This document shows positions 25,804 to 34,196 of a stretch of 64,000 bases of DNA, in pieces. Each line of letters starts with the position of its first letter. Positions within the stretch are counted from its first letter, which is position 1. Under the pieces are notes generated by a model. That model made no database searches, was not told where the DNA came from, and saw nothing but the letters and a program-made list of their open reading frames with translations. A program made the translations under genes and the position numbers. This DNA is from Gordonia amicalis NBRC 100051 = JCM 11271 (GTDB lineage: Bacteria; Actinomycetota; Actinomycetes; Mycobacteriales; Mycobacteriaceae), in contig NZ_BANS01000015.1 in assembly GCF_000332995.1 (NCBI RefSeq), positions 124,001-188,000 on the forward strand. The letters are read 5' to 3'.

Positions 25804-26281
25804 AGCAGGTACTCCTTCACACCGCCACTCTAGTGGTCGGCCGCGAGGGTTCGTACGCCGCTGTCATGCCCGTCCGGCGGGCTGGGGGAGGGCTCGTGAG
25901 TGTGATCTTCGCTTCGCCTTCGCGTCATCGTCGTGTCGAGTCACAGATTTGTCGGCACGCGATGGTAAAGGGAATTCTTCGATTCAACTTGACCGGGACC
26001 GCCCTCGGCGTGTCTAATCACATCAGTGTCATTCCGAGTTTGAGATCGAGAACATTCGAAGTCGAGAACTACTGGCCTCCAAGGGATTCGATCATATGTT
26101 CGAACTCGGCAGAGGGTCGGTGCCGACATTGAGGGCCGTCGCTCGGGCGCTGTGTACAACGGATGCAGGGAGTTCGCGCACCCGGAGTACAAGTGGTGTG
26201 GCAGCAGTGGTGGGTACGGCAGCACGTCGTGTTCGCAAAGGACAGATTACGACCAACATCCCGAGCTAGGAGGCGCCGACG
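25804..26281. other. Intergenic region carrying the divergent fbiA and whiB2 promoters
   Basis: No credible gene in these 478 bases. Near fbiA is CCACT-CT-AGTGG (25826-25837), a small palindrome overlapping its likely -10. Toward whiB2 there is a good promoter (25989-26018) leaving an untranslated leader of about 256 bases, with AGGAGG just before the whiB2 ATG. Base composition is less GC-rich than the neighbours. Confidence 0.55.
25989..26018 (+). promoter_or_regulatory. Sigma-70-type promoter of whiB2
   Basis: TTGACC, 18-base spacer, TCTAAT. It is the best promoter-like match in the fbiA-whiB2 spacer. Transcription would start near 26025, giving a long 5' leader before ATG 26282. Confidence 0.5.
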
Positions 26282-26782
26282 ATGGCTTTGAACAACCCGA
26301 TCGGCAATCCGCTTGAACCACATGATCGCCCGCAGTTCATCGCAGAGTCTCCCGTGATGACATCCGCCCCGGAGATCGGTACCCCAGAATTCCGAACCCT
26401 TGGCCCCGTTGACGATTCGATGATCGGCGGCACCGCGCGTGCGGCCTCAGTCGAATTCGCCGCCGACGCAACCGGTCTCGCCGGTGCCGACGCGGACGAG
26501 TCGGCGGGTCGTCGTCATCTGGCCCTGGTGCCCAACGACTTCGACGACCTGTTCGACGCGGTCGAGGAGCAGTGGCAGGACCGCGCACTGTGTGCGCAGA
26601 CCGATCCCGAGGCGTTCTTCCCGGAAAAGGGTGGATCGACACGTGAGGCCAAACGCATCTGCCAGGGCTGCGAGGTCAAGGCGGAATGCCTGGAGTATGC
26701 GCTCCACAACGACGAACGCTTCGGTATCTGGGGCGGGCTGTCGGAGCGCGAGCGCCGTCGCATCAAGCGCGGCATCATCTGA
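26282..26782 (+). CDS. whiB2: WhiB2/WhmD-type iron-sulfur regulator
   Basis: The 166-residue protein has a disordered N-terminal extension and the WhiB domain: first cysteine in ALCAQTDPEAFFPEKGGS (about residue 102), then C-x2-C-x5-C in RICQGCEVKAECLEYA, and the GIWGGLSERERRR turn with a basic tail for DNA binding. WhiB proteins bind a 4Fe-4S cluster and contact sigma factor A; WhiB2/WhmD is required for septation. Location beside fbiA/fbiB is the conserved mycobacterial arrangement. AGGAGG ribosome site precedes ATG 26282; the N-terminal extension is longer than in M. tuberculosis WhiB2. Confidence 0.93.
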   Translation: MALNNPIGNPLEPHDRPQFIAESPVMTSAPEIGTPEFRTLGPVDDSMIGGTARAASVEFAADATGLAGADADESAGRRHLALVPNDFDDLFDAVEEQWQDRALCAQTDPEAFFPEKGGSTREAKRICQGCEVKAECLEYALHNDERFGIWGGLSERERRRIKRGII

Positions 26783-26866
26783 CCGACGTCGCCGGAACGG
26801 CGTCGTCAGAACACACGAATACGCCAGCGACAGCTGGACGCTCGACGGTCATCGTCGAACGCGATC

Positions 26867-26899
26867 ATCGACCGCGGATCACTCAGGTCCGCGGTCGAT
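26867..26899. terminator. Bidirectional hairpin between whiB2 and the metallopeptidase gene
   Basis: Perfect 12-base stem ATCGACCGCGGA / TCCGCGGTCGAT; the minus-strand stop codon of the metallopeptidase lies in the loop. The position between convergent genes fits a shared terminator. Confidence 0.55.
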
Positions 26900-27400
26900 C
26901 GTGTCTTCGTCGACGCCCAGGTGGGTCGCGACCTGCTGGACGAGAACCTCGTGGACCAACTCGAGAAGATCCGTGCCCTTCTTCGCGCGGGACTCCAGCG
27001 GCCGGCGGAACAGGATGATCTGAGCCCGCGTCGGAACCCCGTGGACGTCCATCCCCGCCGGGATCAGGCGTGCGAGCGGAACCGCGCCGTCGGCGGTCAC
27101 CTCGTCGGGCCACTCGACGGTCTCGGGATCTCTGGGGAGCAGTCGCGGGATCTCGTCGACGGCGATGTCGAGTCCGGAGAGCTGATCGTGCCACTGCGCG
27201 TCGATCTCGGCGAAGGCCTCCAGCGCGACGGCGTCGAACTCATCGGATCGGGTGTTGTAGGCGGGGACGTTCTGCGGCAGCAGCGGGGAACGCAGGCCGC
27301 GTCCTCGCCGGTCTCGGTACCGTCCGACCCGTCGTCGGCCCCGACGAAGTCCCGGCTGGCCGTATGAGCCGCGCTGCGTCGGCTTCGGGTGGATGCGCAT
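26879..27400 (-). CDS. Predicted metallopeptidase (zincin-like, DUF1025-type)
   Basis: A 173-residue protein. After an Arg-rich N-terminal stretch (GLRRGRRRVGRYRDRRGRG) the domain has FDAVALEAFAEID, LDIAVDEIP, RAQIILFRRPLE and LVHEVLVQQVATHLGVDED, a degenerate HE-x2-x-x-H-like helix of the minimal zincin family. It matches the mycobacterial protein next to whiB2 (Rv3259). Proteolytic activity is not demonstrated for this group. It is convergent with whiB2 and divergent from DUF3499. Confidence 0.85.
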   Translation of the reverse strand: MRIHPKPTQRGSYGQPGLRRGRRRVGRYRDRRGRGLRSPLLPQNVPAYNTRSDEFDAVALEAFAEIDAQWHDQLSGLDIAVDEIPRLLPRDPETVEWPDEVTADGAVPLARLIPAGMDVHGVPTRAQIILFRRPLESRAKKGTDLLELVHEVLVQQVATHLGVDEDTIDRGPE

Positions 27401-27503
27401 GGCGCGAGTCTAAGAGGTGGCAGTGGCTCGTGTCGCCCCCGCCTCGGCCCGTTGTGAGCGTGTCGAATCTGTGGTTGCGGACGGGGCGGGCTAATCTCGT
27501 CAC

Positions 27504-28064
27504 GTGAAGCTTCCCCGTCTGTGCTGCCGACCCGGCTGCGCCCGATCCGCGGTGGCTACCCTGACCTTCGTCTACGCCGAATCGACTGCGGTGATCGGTC
27601 CGCTGGCGACCTCGGAGGAGCCGCATTCCTGGGATCTGTGCGACGACCACGCCCGGCGGATCACCGTGCCGCGGGGGTGGGAGATGCTGCGCAGTGAGCG
27701 GGGATTCTCGGTACCTGCCGAGGACCACGAACTGACCGCCCTCGCCGAGGCCGTCCGTGAGGCCGGCGCCGTCGCCGGTGGTGCGCGCCCGGGCTTCGTC
27801 GATCGCGGGTCCCTCGGCCGTGGTCCGGACCGGATGCCGGTGGACTCCCTGGACGCCTTCGACTCGCGGGCACGGGACGAGGCACGTGCGGCCGATGCCG
27901 CCTACGAGGCCGCCCTCGCGGATCGCCGGAGCGGCCGCCATCGCGCCGGGCCGGTCGACTCGCCGTCGCAGCCGCCGGCCGTCCCGGGAGTGCCGCGCCA
28001 CCAGACGCGGCCACGGCCGGGCCGCCGCGGTCATCTCCGCGTACTCCCGGATCCGGTCGACTGA
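27504..28064 (+). CDS. DUF3499 family protein
   Basis: A 186-residue protein whose N-terminal 75 residues are conserved: RLCCRPGCARSAVATLTFVY (Cys pairs), WDLCDDHARRITVPRGWE; the C-terminal part is charged and probably disordered. The CC-x3-C and C-x2-H pattern suggests a small zinc knuckle. Position matches Rv3258c. GTG start. In M. tuberculosis the phosphomannomutase manB follows; here it is missing and the TobH-like gene comes next. Confidence 0.88.
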   Translation: MKLPRLCCRPGCARSAVATLTFVYAESTAVIGPLATSEEPHSWDLCDDHARRITVPRGWEMLRSERGFSVPAEDHELTALAEAVREAGAVAGGARPGFVDRGSLGRGPDRMPVDSLDAFDSRARDEARAADAAYEAALADRRSGRHRAGPVDSPSQPPAVPGVPRHQTRPRPGRRGHLRVLPDPVD

Positions 28065-28222
28065 GCGGACACCACCACGCGGGGGGCGTGGAACCCGTTG
28101 TCGCCGTCGGGGGCCGCGGATCATTCGTGCTCCGGCCCGGACCCGGCCTCCCGCCCGAACCCGGTCCGAGGATCGATCGGGTGACTGTGTCGCGTACCCG
28201 GGCGTGTGTCCCCGCACCTGGC

Positions 28223-28228
28223 TACGCT
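28223..28228 (+). promoter_or_regulatory. -10 element before the TobH-like gene, leaderless-type
   Basis: TACGCT six bases upstream of ATG 28235, predicting a leaderless transcript for the TobH-like gene and manA. Confidence 0.4.
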
Positions 28229-28234
28229 GGTTCC

Positions 28235-29383
28235 ATGCGTACCGGTACACCCGACCTCGACGATGCCGAGGAGTTGTTCTCCGCGGACGTCGACGGACTG
28301 CTGCGGGCCGTCGCGCTCGCCGGAGCGCAGGTCCGTGCCACCGCCGAGGCCGTCCGCGAGGGTGTCCTCGCCCCTCTCGCGGATCTCCGGCCACGCAGCG
28401 TCGTGGTCGTCCACGGTTCCAGTGAGGTCTCGCATCGCGCGGCCGAGCTGGGTGTCGCCACCCTCGCAGCGCGTGTCGACGTACCGGTCGTGAGCGGTCC
28501 CGTCCTGCCGGGCTGGGTCGGTCCTCTCGACGTCGTGATCGTGGCCGGCGAGGATGCCGGCGACATGGCGCTGGCGGATGCCGCCGCGCGCGCCCAGCGT
28601 CGTCGGGCGGAGGTGGTCGTGGCCGCGCCGATCGCCGGCCCCCTGCGGGATGCCCTGGGCGGCAACGGGATCGACCTCTCTCCGCGGTTCGACGTCGAAC
28701 CACGCTTCCGTTTCGTCGGTTTCGTCGCGGCACTGCTGGCGGTGTTCGGCGCACTGACGCAGGTCCGTGTCACCGGCCCGACGCCCGTCCTCGACGACCT
28801 GGCCGACGCGCTCGACGCCGAGGCCTCCGGATCGCATCCTTCCCGCGAGACCTTCCACAATCGCGCCAAGTCGCTGGCGGTCCGCGTGCAGGGCCGTCCC
28901 GCCGTCTGGACGTCGGATTCGTCGGCGGGTTCGGTACTGGCCGCTCATGCCGCCTCCAGCTTCGTCGGGTTCGCCGGGATCATCAGCGCAGTCGCCGAAC
29001 TCGGCGACGTGGCGAGGATGTCCCGGCTCCTGGAGTCGCGGCCGGGCGGAGCGCCGGCCGCCGACTCGATCTTCTACGACCCGGAGTTCGACGGTCCGGC
29101 ACAGGAGCCGGCTCCCCGCATCATGGTGGTGTCGACCCCCCGACGCGAGTGGTACACCCGGCAGCGAGTGATGGGACTGGGCGACGTCGATCTGGTTGTC
29201 GGTGCCGACGAGGCAGCCGGGGTGCCGCCGGGTGGCGGCCAACCGTGGGACGACCGGCGTCCGGCACCGGGTGAGGACCCGGTGGCCGACGGCCCGGGGG
29301 ACGTTCTCGGTTTTTTGGTCGTGGCGTTGCGGGTCGAGATGGCGGCGGTGTATCTCCGCCTGATTGGGAACACGGTGCAATGA
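28235..29383 (+). CDS. TobH-like SIS-type sugar isomerase family protein
   Basis: A 382-residue protein similar by pattern and position to Rv3256c/TobH proteins located upstream of manA. The segment VVVHGSSEVSHRAAELGVATL and later VWTSDSSAGSVLAAHAASSF resemble the phosphosugar-binding folds of bifunctional phosphoglucose/phosphomannose isomerase-like proteins, but catalytic residues are not clearly conserved. It may regulate or assist mannose-6-phosphate supply. The start at ATG 28235 fits the nearby -10; its stop overlaps manA by ATGA. Confidence 0.82.
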   Translation: MRTGTPDLDDAEELFSADVDGLLRAVALAGAQVRATAEAVREGVLAPLADLRPRSVVVVHGSSEVSHRAAELGVATLAARVDVPVVSGPVLPGWVGPLDVVIVAGEDAGDMALADAAARAQRRRAEVVVAAPIAGPLRDALGGNGIDLSPRFDVEPRFRFVGFVAALLAVFGALTQVRVTGPTPVLDDLADALDAEASGSHPSRETFHNRAKSLAVRVQGRPAVWTSDSSAGSVLAAHAASSFVGFAGIISAVAELGDVARMSRLLESRPGGAPAADSIFYDPEFDGPAQEPAPRIMVVSTPRREWYTRQRVMGLGDVDLVVGADEAAGVPPGGGQPWDDRRPAPGEDPVADGPGDVLGFLVVALRVEMAAVYLRLIGNTVQ

Positions 29384-30675
29384 GGATTCTCGACGGAGTG
29401 GTGCGCCCCTATGCGTGGGGTTCACGGACGGCCATCGCGTCTATTCAGGGTAGGCCTGTCCCGTCCGCCCATCCGGAAGCCGAGCTGTGGTTCGGCTCGC
29501 ACCCGGCGGGTTCGGCGCGATGTGTCGACCCCTCCGGTCCCGAGCAGGACCTCGTCGAGGTGATCGACGCCGATCCGCTGGCGACACTCGGCACGGCCAG
29601 TGCGGCCGAGTTCGGCAATCGGCTCCCGTTCCTGCTGAAAGTCCTCGCCGCCGAAGAGGCGTTGTCGCTGCAGGCGCACCCCTCCGCGGAACAGGCGCGA
29701 GAGGGGTTCGAACGGGAGAACGCGCGTGGCCTCGCCATCGACGCCCGCGACCGCAACTACCGCGATCCGTGGCACAAGCCGGAGCTGATGGTCGCCACCA
29801 CGCCCTTCGATGCGCTGGCCGGTTTCCGCGATCCGCACAAGACCATCGCCCTGCTTCGCGAACTTCAGGTCAGCGAACTCGACCATTATCTGGGAATGCT
29901 TGTCGGGCAACCTGATTCAGAGGGGCTCCGGGCGGTGTTCACCACCTGGTTGACACTGCCGGAGTCGCTGATACGTCAGCTCGTGCCCGCGGTACTGCAC
30001 GGCGCGATCGAGGTGCTGAGCGCGGGACGCACGGAGTTCGCCGCCGAACTGCGCACGGTGTGTGAACTCGGTGAGGACTATCCGAACGATCCCGGTGTGC
30101 TCGCCTCGTTGCTGCTCAATCACGTGCACCTCGAGCCGGGGCAGGGTCTGTACCTGCCGGCCGGCAATCTGCACGCGTACCTCCGTGGCACCGGCGTGGA
30201 GATCATGGCCAACTCCGACAACGTCTTGCGCGGCGGCCTCACGCCCAAGCACATCGATGTGCCCGAGCTGTTGCGCGTCCTCGATTTCACCCCGGTCGAC
30301 TCCGCCCAGCTGGCACCGCCGGTGCGCATGGTCGGCGCCGAACGCGTGTACCTCACCCCCGCGCCAGAGTTCCGGCTGTCCCGAATCGAGCTGGACGGCA
30401 CCGGGTTGCATCATTCGTCGTCGATCTGTTTCGACATGCCGGGACCTCAGATCCTCGCGGTGCTCAGTGGTGCGGTCGAGGTTCGTCCCGCAGATGGCGC
30501 GCCGCTGACGGTGCAGTCCGGTCGTGCCCTGTGGATCACGGACGACGACCCGGATGTGATCGTGCGGGCCGCCTCGGCGCGCGCGGTGTTCTACCGAGCG
30601 CTCGTGCCGGTCGCGGTGTCGGCTGCCGACGGGGTGCCCGCGTCCGCGCCGGCCGCGGCGACAGCCGCTGAGTGA
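29380..30675 (+). CDS. manA: Mannose-6-phosphate isomerase, class I
   Basis: A 431-residue type I phosphomannose isomerase: N-terminal VVRPYAWGSRTAIA, PEAELWFGSHPAG, zinc ligands in SLQAHPSAEQA (Gln, His; about residue 96), Glu in KPELMVATTPFDALAGF and His in YLPAGNLHAYLRGTGVEIMANSDNVLRGGLTPKH (quoted by parts: NLHAYL, NVLRGGLTPKH). It interconverts fructose-6-P and mannose-6-P, feeding GDP-mannose for mannosylated lipids. Overlaps the TobH-like gene (ATGA). Confidence 0.96.
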   Translation: MRILDGVVRPYAWGSRTAIASIQGRPVPSAHPEAELWFGSHPAGSARCVDPSGPEQDLVEVIDADPLATLGTASAAEFGNRLPFLLKVLAAEEALSLQAHPSAEQAREGFERENARGLAIDARDRNYRDPWHKPELMVATTPFDALAGFRDPHKTIALLRELQVSELDHYLGMLVGQPDSEGLRAVFTTWLTLPESLIRQLVPAVLHGAIEVLSAGRTEFAAELRTVCELGEDYPNDPGVLASLLLNHVHLEPGQGLYLPAGNLHAYLRGTGVEIMANSDNVLRGGLTPKHIDVPELLRVLDFTPVDSAQLAPPVRMVGAERVYLTPAPEFRLSRIELDGTGLHHSSSICFDMPGPQILAVLSGAVEVRPADGAPLTVQSGRALWITDDDPDVIVRAASARAVFYRALVPVAVSAADGVPASAPAAATAAE

Positions 30676-30706
30676 TACCGCGGTGACCGCCGGTGAGTGA
30701 TACGGG

Positions 30707-32440
30707 CTAGCGCCGAACGGGTCCGGCGGGTGTCTGTGCCGCGGGTTCGGGGTAGCCGCCGATCAGGTTCCACTCGTCCGGGGTCGCGACCATCGTCACC
30801 AGGATCGGTTCTCCGCCGGTGTCGAGTGAGAGGTCCTGTGGCGCACGCGGATTCTGCATCAGGGCGACGGTGTGCCCGCCGGCCGGGTCGTCGACGCCGG
30901 GTGCGGACACGATCATCCGCGTCGTATCCGGTTGTGGGGATGGAGGACTGACGCCGTCGACGATGACGAGCGCCGGTCCCGGGCGGGCCGGTGTGCGGTC
31001 GCCGGCCAGTGACAGTGCGCTCGGGTCGGCGACCGCGGTGACCAATGGCGTCCAGCGATGCGGGCGGTCGGTGTGGACCCGGACCGAGGCACCCACGGCG
31101 ACCGCGCGCAGCGCCATCTGCGCGACGACGTGGATTCCGGCGGCAACGGAGACGGCGGCGATGCCGGGGCCGACGAGTCGGGTGGCGACGGCGCAGCCCG
31201 CGTGGTCGGCTCCGATGAGCTGACCGCATCCTCCGGCGGGGAGGCGAACCGATCCCAGGAAAGCCTGGGCCGCGTCGCCGGTGAGGGTCGGCAGGGCCCG
31301 GTCGAGGCGGGTGGGCGTCGCGATCGGAAGGCTGACCGCGAGGGCGTCGAACTGGCGTCCGTCGAGTGGTTGCAGACCGGCCGGCCACGACGGCACCGAC
31401 CGGCGCGCATCCGGGAACTCGTTGAACCGGACGAACGCGGACACCTCGACCTCCCGTCGTCCATTGCGGTGGCGGCGGTCGGCGGCGATGTGCCGGAGTC
31501 GGATGGTGAGTGTCGTCGAGACGGCCGAGTTGACCCAGACGTCGCGGACGACGGCGGGCAGCGCTTCCGGATCGACTGCGGCACTGCGGATGCGGAGCCC
31601 CGACACCCCGACCGATTCCCACTCCTCGACCAGGGAGTCGATGCCGGCTCCCTCGGTCAGCTGGGTGGTGACGGAGGTGATCTGAGCGGCGGACAGGATG
31701 GTGGTGGTCAGTCCGTGCTCGGCAAGGCGTTTGGCGACGCGGCGCGTGGTGACCGTCGCGGTGCGCAGGGCACCGGTCGCGCCGCCGCCGCGCCGCGCCA
31801 CGGCGTCGGGGCACTCGAGCGGGTCGAGCCGGAGCACGACGAACACCGAGCGCTGGGCGGTCGCCGACAGCGGTCCGAGGGTGCGGTCATAGGTCGCTGG
31901 TGCCACACCGGAACCCCACACGCGCACACCGTGACTGATGACCTCGATGGAACTGAGCGCGATGTCGTAGCGGTCGATGCATTCGGCGAGGACGTCGAGC
32001 GGAACCAGTTGGCCCGTCTCGTCGGCGAGCGTGCTGTTGCCGGGGGTCAGGTAGGTGACCCCGGGACCGCCGGGGTCGACCCGGACCACGGTGACCAGGG
32101 TGTCGCCCACCCAGCGGGCGCCGATGGTCGTGGGTGCCGACGAGCGGCGTGCTGATGGGCGAGTCGACGACCCGGACAGCGGGACGTCGAAGGGGGCCGG
32201 GTTGAGGTCGGCGGGGCTCCGGCGCATCCGCAACCAGGAGAACGACATCCGTGCGCCCACCCGCCCGAACAGAGACCGGCCGCCCACGCTGACCAGTCCG
32301 GCTGCGACCACCACGGCCACGATCAGGGCCGCCGAACCCCACACGCTGCCGGACAACGCCCACACGACGAGGCCGAGAGCCACGATCACCTCGATCACCA
32401 GGAGTGTGCGAAGCCCCGTCGCACGCGTGTTCCGATCCAC
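30707..32440 (-). CDS. eccE: Type VII secretion protein EccE
   Basis: The 577-residue protein has two N-terminal transmembrane segments (residues about 11-32 and 36-54) followed by a large soluble domain, with GARWVGDTLVTVVRVDP and DVLAECIDRYDIALSSIEV as EccE-like blocks. EccE is the peripheral membrane component of ESX pores, contacting EccB and EccD. GTG start with GGGGGATC upstream. It is divergent from eccB across 201 bases. Other ESX genes (eccC, eccD, mycP, esx) are absent nearby, so the ESX type cannot be assigned with certainty; ESX-4-like systems are the likeliest. Confidence 0.82.
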   Translation of the reverse strand: MDRNTRATGLRTLLVIEVIVALGLVVWALSGSVWGSAALIVAVVVAAGLVSVGGRSLFGRVGARMSFSWLRMRRSPADLNPAPFDVPLSGSSTRPSARRSSAPTTIGARWVGDTLVTVVRVDPGGPGVTYLTPGNSTLADETGQLVPLDVLAECIDRYDIALSSIEVISHGVRVWGSGVAPATYDRTLGPLSATAQRSVFVVLRLDPLECPDAVARRGGGATGALRTATVTTRRVAKRLAEHGLTTTILSAAQITSVTTQLTEGAGIDSLVEEWESVGVSGLRIRSAAVDPEALPAVVRDVWVNSAVSTTLTIRLRHIAADRRHRNGRREVEVSAFVRFNEFPDARRSVPSWPAGLQPLDGRQFDALAVSLPIATPTRLDRALPTLTGDAAQAFLGSVRLPAGGCGQLIGADHAGCAVATRLVGPGIAAVSVAAGIHVVAQMALRAVAVGASVRVHTDRPHRWTPLVTAVADPSALSLAGDRTPARPGPALVIVDGVSPPSPQPDTTRMIVSAPGVDDPAGGHTVALMQNPRAPQDLSLDTGGEPILVTMVATPDEWNLIGGYPEPAAQTPAGPVRR

Positions 32441-32641
32441 GATCCCCCCTCGATCCCGGTGCCGCCCCGAATGCGGCGCCGCCCGTCGGTGTGTCCACAG
32501 GCGGCAGAGCCCCGCACGTGAGGGGCCTGATTGTCGGTTAGGCTACTACCGCGCGGCAGGGGGTATGCCGCGGGAGATCACAACCGGTCCACAGCGGCGC
32601 CCGTTCGCGGGTGGGTGGGATCGGTGCGGACAGGGGGAGTC

Positions 32642-34120
32642 GTGGCACGTCAGCTCACGACCAAGGCGCAGGTCAACGGCTATCGTTTCCTGATCAAGCG
32701 GCTCGAGCACGCGCTCGTGCGCCGTGATGTGCGAATGCTGCACGACCCGATGCGATCCCAGTTGCAGGCGTTGGTGGTCGGCACGATTCTGGGCCTGCTC
32801 GTTCTCGGCGGTTGCGGGGTGTACGGCCTCGTCCGGCCGCAGGGTTCGGTCGGGGACGCGACCATCATCGTCAGCAAGAACAGCGGAAGCACCCATGTCC
32901 TCGTCGAGGACACGCTGCACCCCGTGCTCAATCTCGCCTCGGCCCGGCTGATCACCGGGAGTTCCGAGAAGCCGACGTCGGTGGCGGACACCAAACTCAA
33001 GTCCTATCCGCGTGGCCCTCTGCTGGGTATCCCGGGTGCACCCGCGTCCCTGCCGGGTTCGGCGCACAAGGGCACCTCCATGTGGACGGTGTGCGATTCG
33101 TCGACCGTCGCGTCGGATTCGTCGAGCGAGTCGATCCGGCAGACGGTCATCGGCGAGAAGTCCGCGTTGGGTTCGTCGACCGTCGAGACCGTGCGCCCGG
33201 CCGACGCGGTGCTCGTCCGTGCCGGCGACGACACTTTCCTGGTCTATCAGTTGTTCCGGGACGGCGCATGGAGCCCGGTTCGCGCGGAGGTCGACACCGG
33301 CAGCGCCCCGGTCATGCGGGGTCTCGGACTCGACGGAGTGACGCCGCGGCGGATGACCCCCGGCCTGCTCAACAGCTTCCCGCTGGTCGATCCGCTGACG
33401 CTGCCCGCCATTCCGGGCGCCGGACAGCCGGGCGCGGTGGACTCGGCGACCGTCGGCTCGGTCGTGAAGTCGGTCGGCGTCGACGACGAGACGACCTTTC
33501 ACGTCGTGCTCCGCGGCGGTGTCCAGGAGATCAGTGCCCCGACGGCCGAGATCCTGCGTCTGGCCGACCGCGACGGCGCCGCTCCCGTCAGAACGGTGGC
33601 GCCCGGCGAGCTCGCGACGCTGAAGGTGGTGGAGGAGTTGCCGATCGGCGACTTCCCGCAGGCCGACCCGTCGTTGCTCGGTCTCGCTGCCGATCCGACG
33701 CTGTGCCGCAGCTGGTCTCGTGAAACCGACGAGCCTCGGGCCGAGACCGCGTTGCTGGCCGGGCGTGCCCTTCCGCTCGCGTCCGATGCGGTGCCGGTCC
33801 GGCTCACCTCGGCCGACGGTGCCGGACCCGGTCTCGACGAGGTCTATCTGCCGCCTGGGTCGGGGGAGTATCTGCAGGTGACCGGTAACGAGGCCGACAG
33901 TGCCCGCACCGAATCGCTGTTCTACGTGAACGATTCGGGTGTACGGTTCGGGATTCCCGACCTCGAGACCGGCGGGATCCTCGGGCTCGGTGACTCGCCG
34001 GCGCGTGCACCGTGGTCGGTGGTGTCACTGCTCGCGCCCGGTCCGACGCTCTCCCGGGAGGCCGCGCTGGTCGCTCACGACGGATTGAAGACGGCCGAGA
34101 TCGCGCCGGCCGGGGGATAG
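32642..34120 (+). CDS. eccB: Type VII secretion protein EccB
   Basis: A 492-residue protein: the cytoplasmic head ARQLTTKAQVNGYRFLIKRLEHALVRRD, one transmembrane helix (about residues 41-63, ALVVGTILGLLVLGGCGVYG) and a large periplasmic domain with repeat-type segments (HPVLNLASARLITG, LLGIPGAP) and two cysteines (MWTVCDSS, DPTLCRSWS) likely to form a disulfide. EccB forms the periplasmic part of the ESX secretion pore. GTG 32642 is chosen because the conserved N-terminus begins there. Divergent from eccE; a MerR gene follows convergently. Confidence 0.92.
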   Translation: MARQLTTKAQVNGYRFLIKRLEHALVRRDVRMLHDPMRSQLQALVVGTILGLLVLGGCGVYGLVRPQGSVGDATIIVSKNSGSTHVLVEDTLHPVLNLASARLITGSSEKPTSVADTKLKSYPRGPLLGIPGAPASLPGSAHKGTSMWTVCDSSTVASDSSSESIRQTVIGEKSALGSSTVETVRPADAVLVRAGDDTFLVYQLFRDGAWSPVRAEVDTGSAPVMRGLGLDGVTPRRMTPGLLNSFPLVDPLTLPAIPGAGQPGAVDSATVGSVVKSVGVDDETTFHVVLRGGVQEISAPTAEILRLADRDGAAPVRTVAPGELATLKVVEELPIGDFPQADPSLLGLAADPTLCRSWSRETDEPRAETALLAGRALPLASDAVPVRLTSADGAGPGLDEVYLPPGSGEYLQVTGNEADSARTESLFYVNDSGVRFGIPDLETGGILGLGDSPARAPWSVVSLLAPGPTLSREAALVAHDGLKTAEIAPAGG

Positions 34121-34196
34121 TCGACACGCCTGCGGTCGTGTCGCGGTGGTCGACGGCCGCGCTCACCTGCGCGGTTGTGTTGTCGCGGGAGGCCGT

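Noticed and set aside
32531-32641. N-terminal extension of EccB
   Set aside because: The conserved EccB start (ARQLTTKAQVNGYRF) follows GTG 32642; the upstream residues are not EccB-like.
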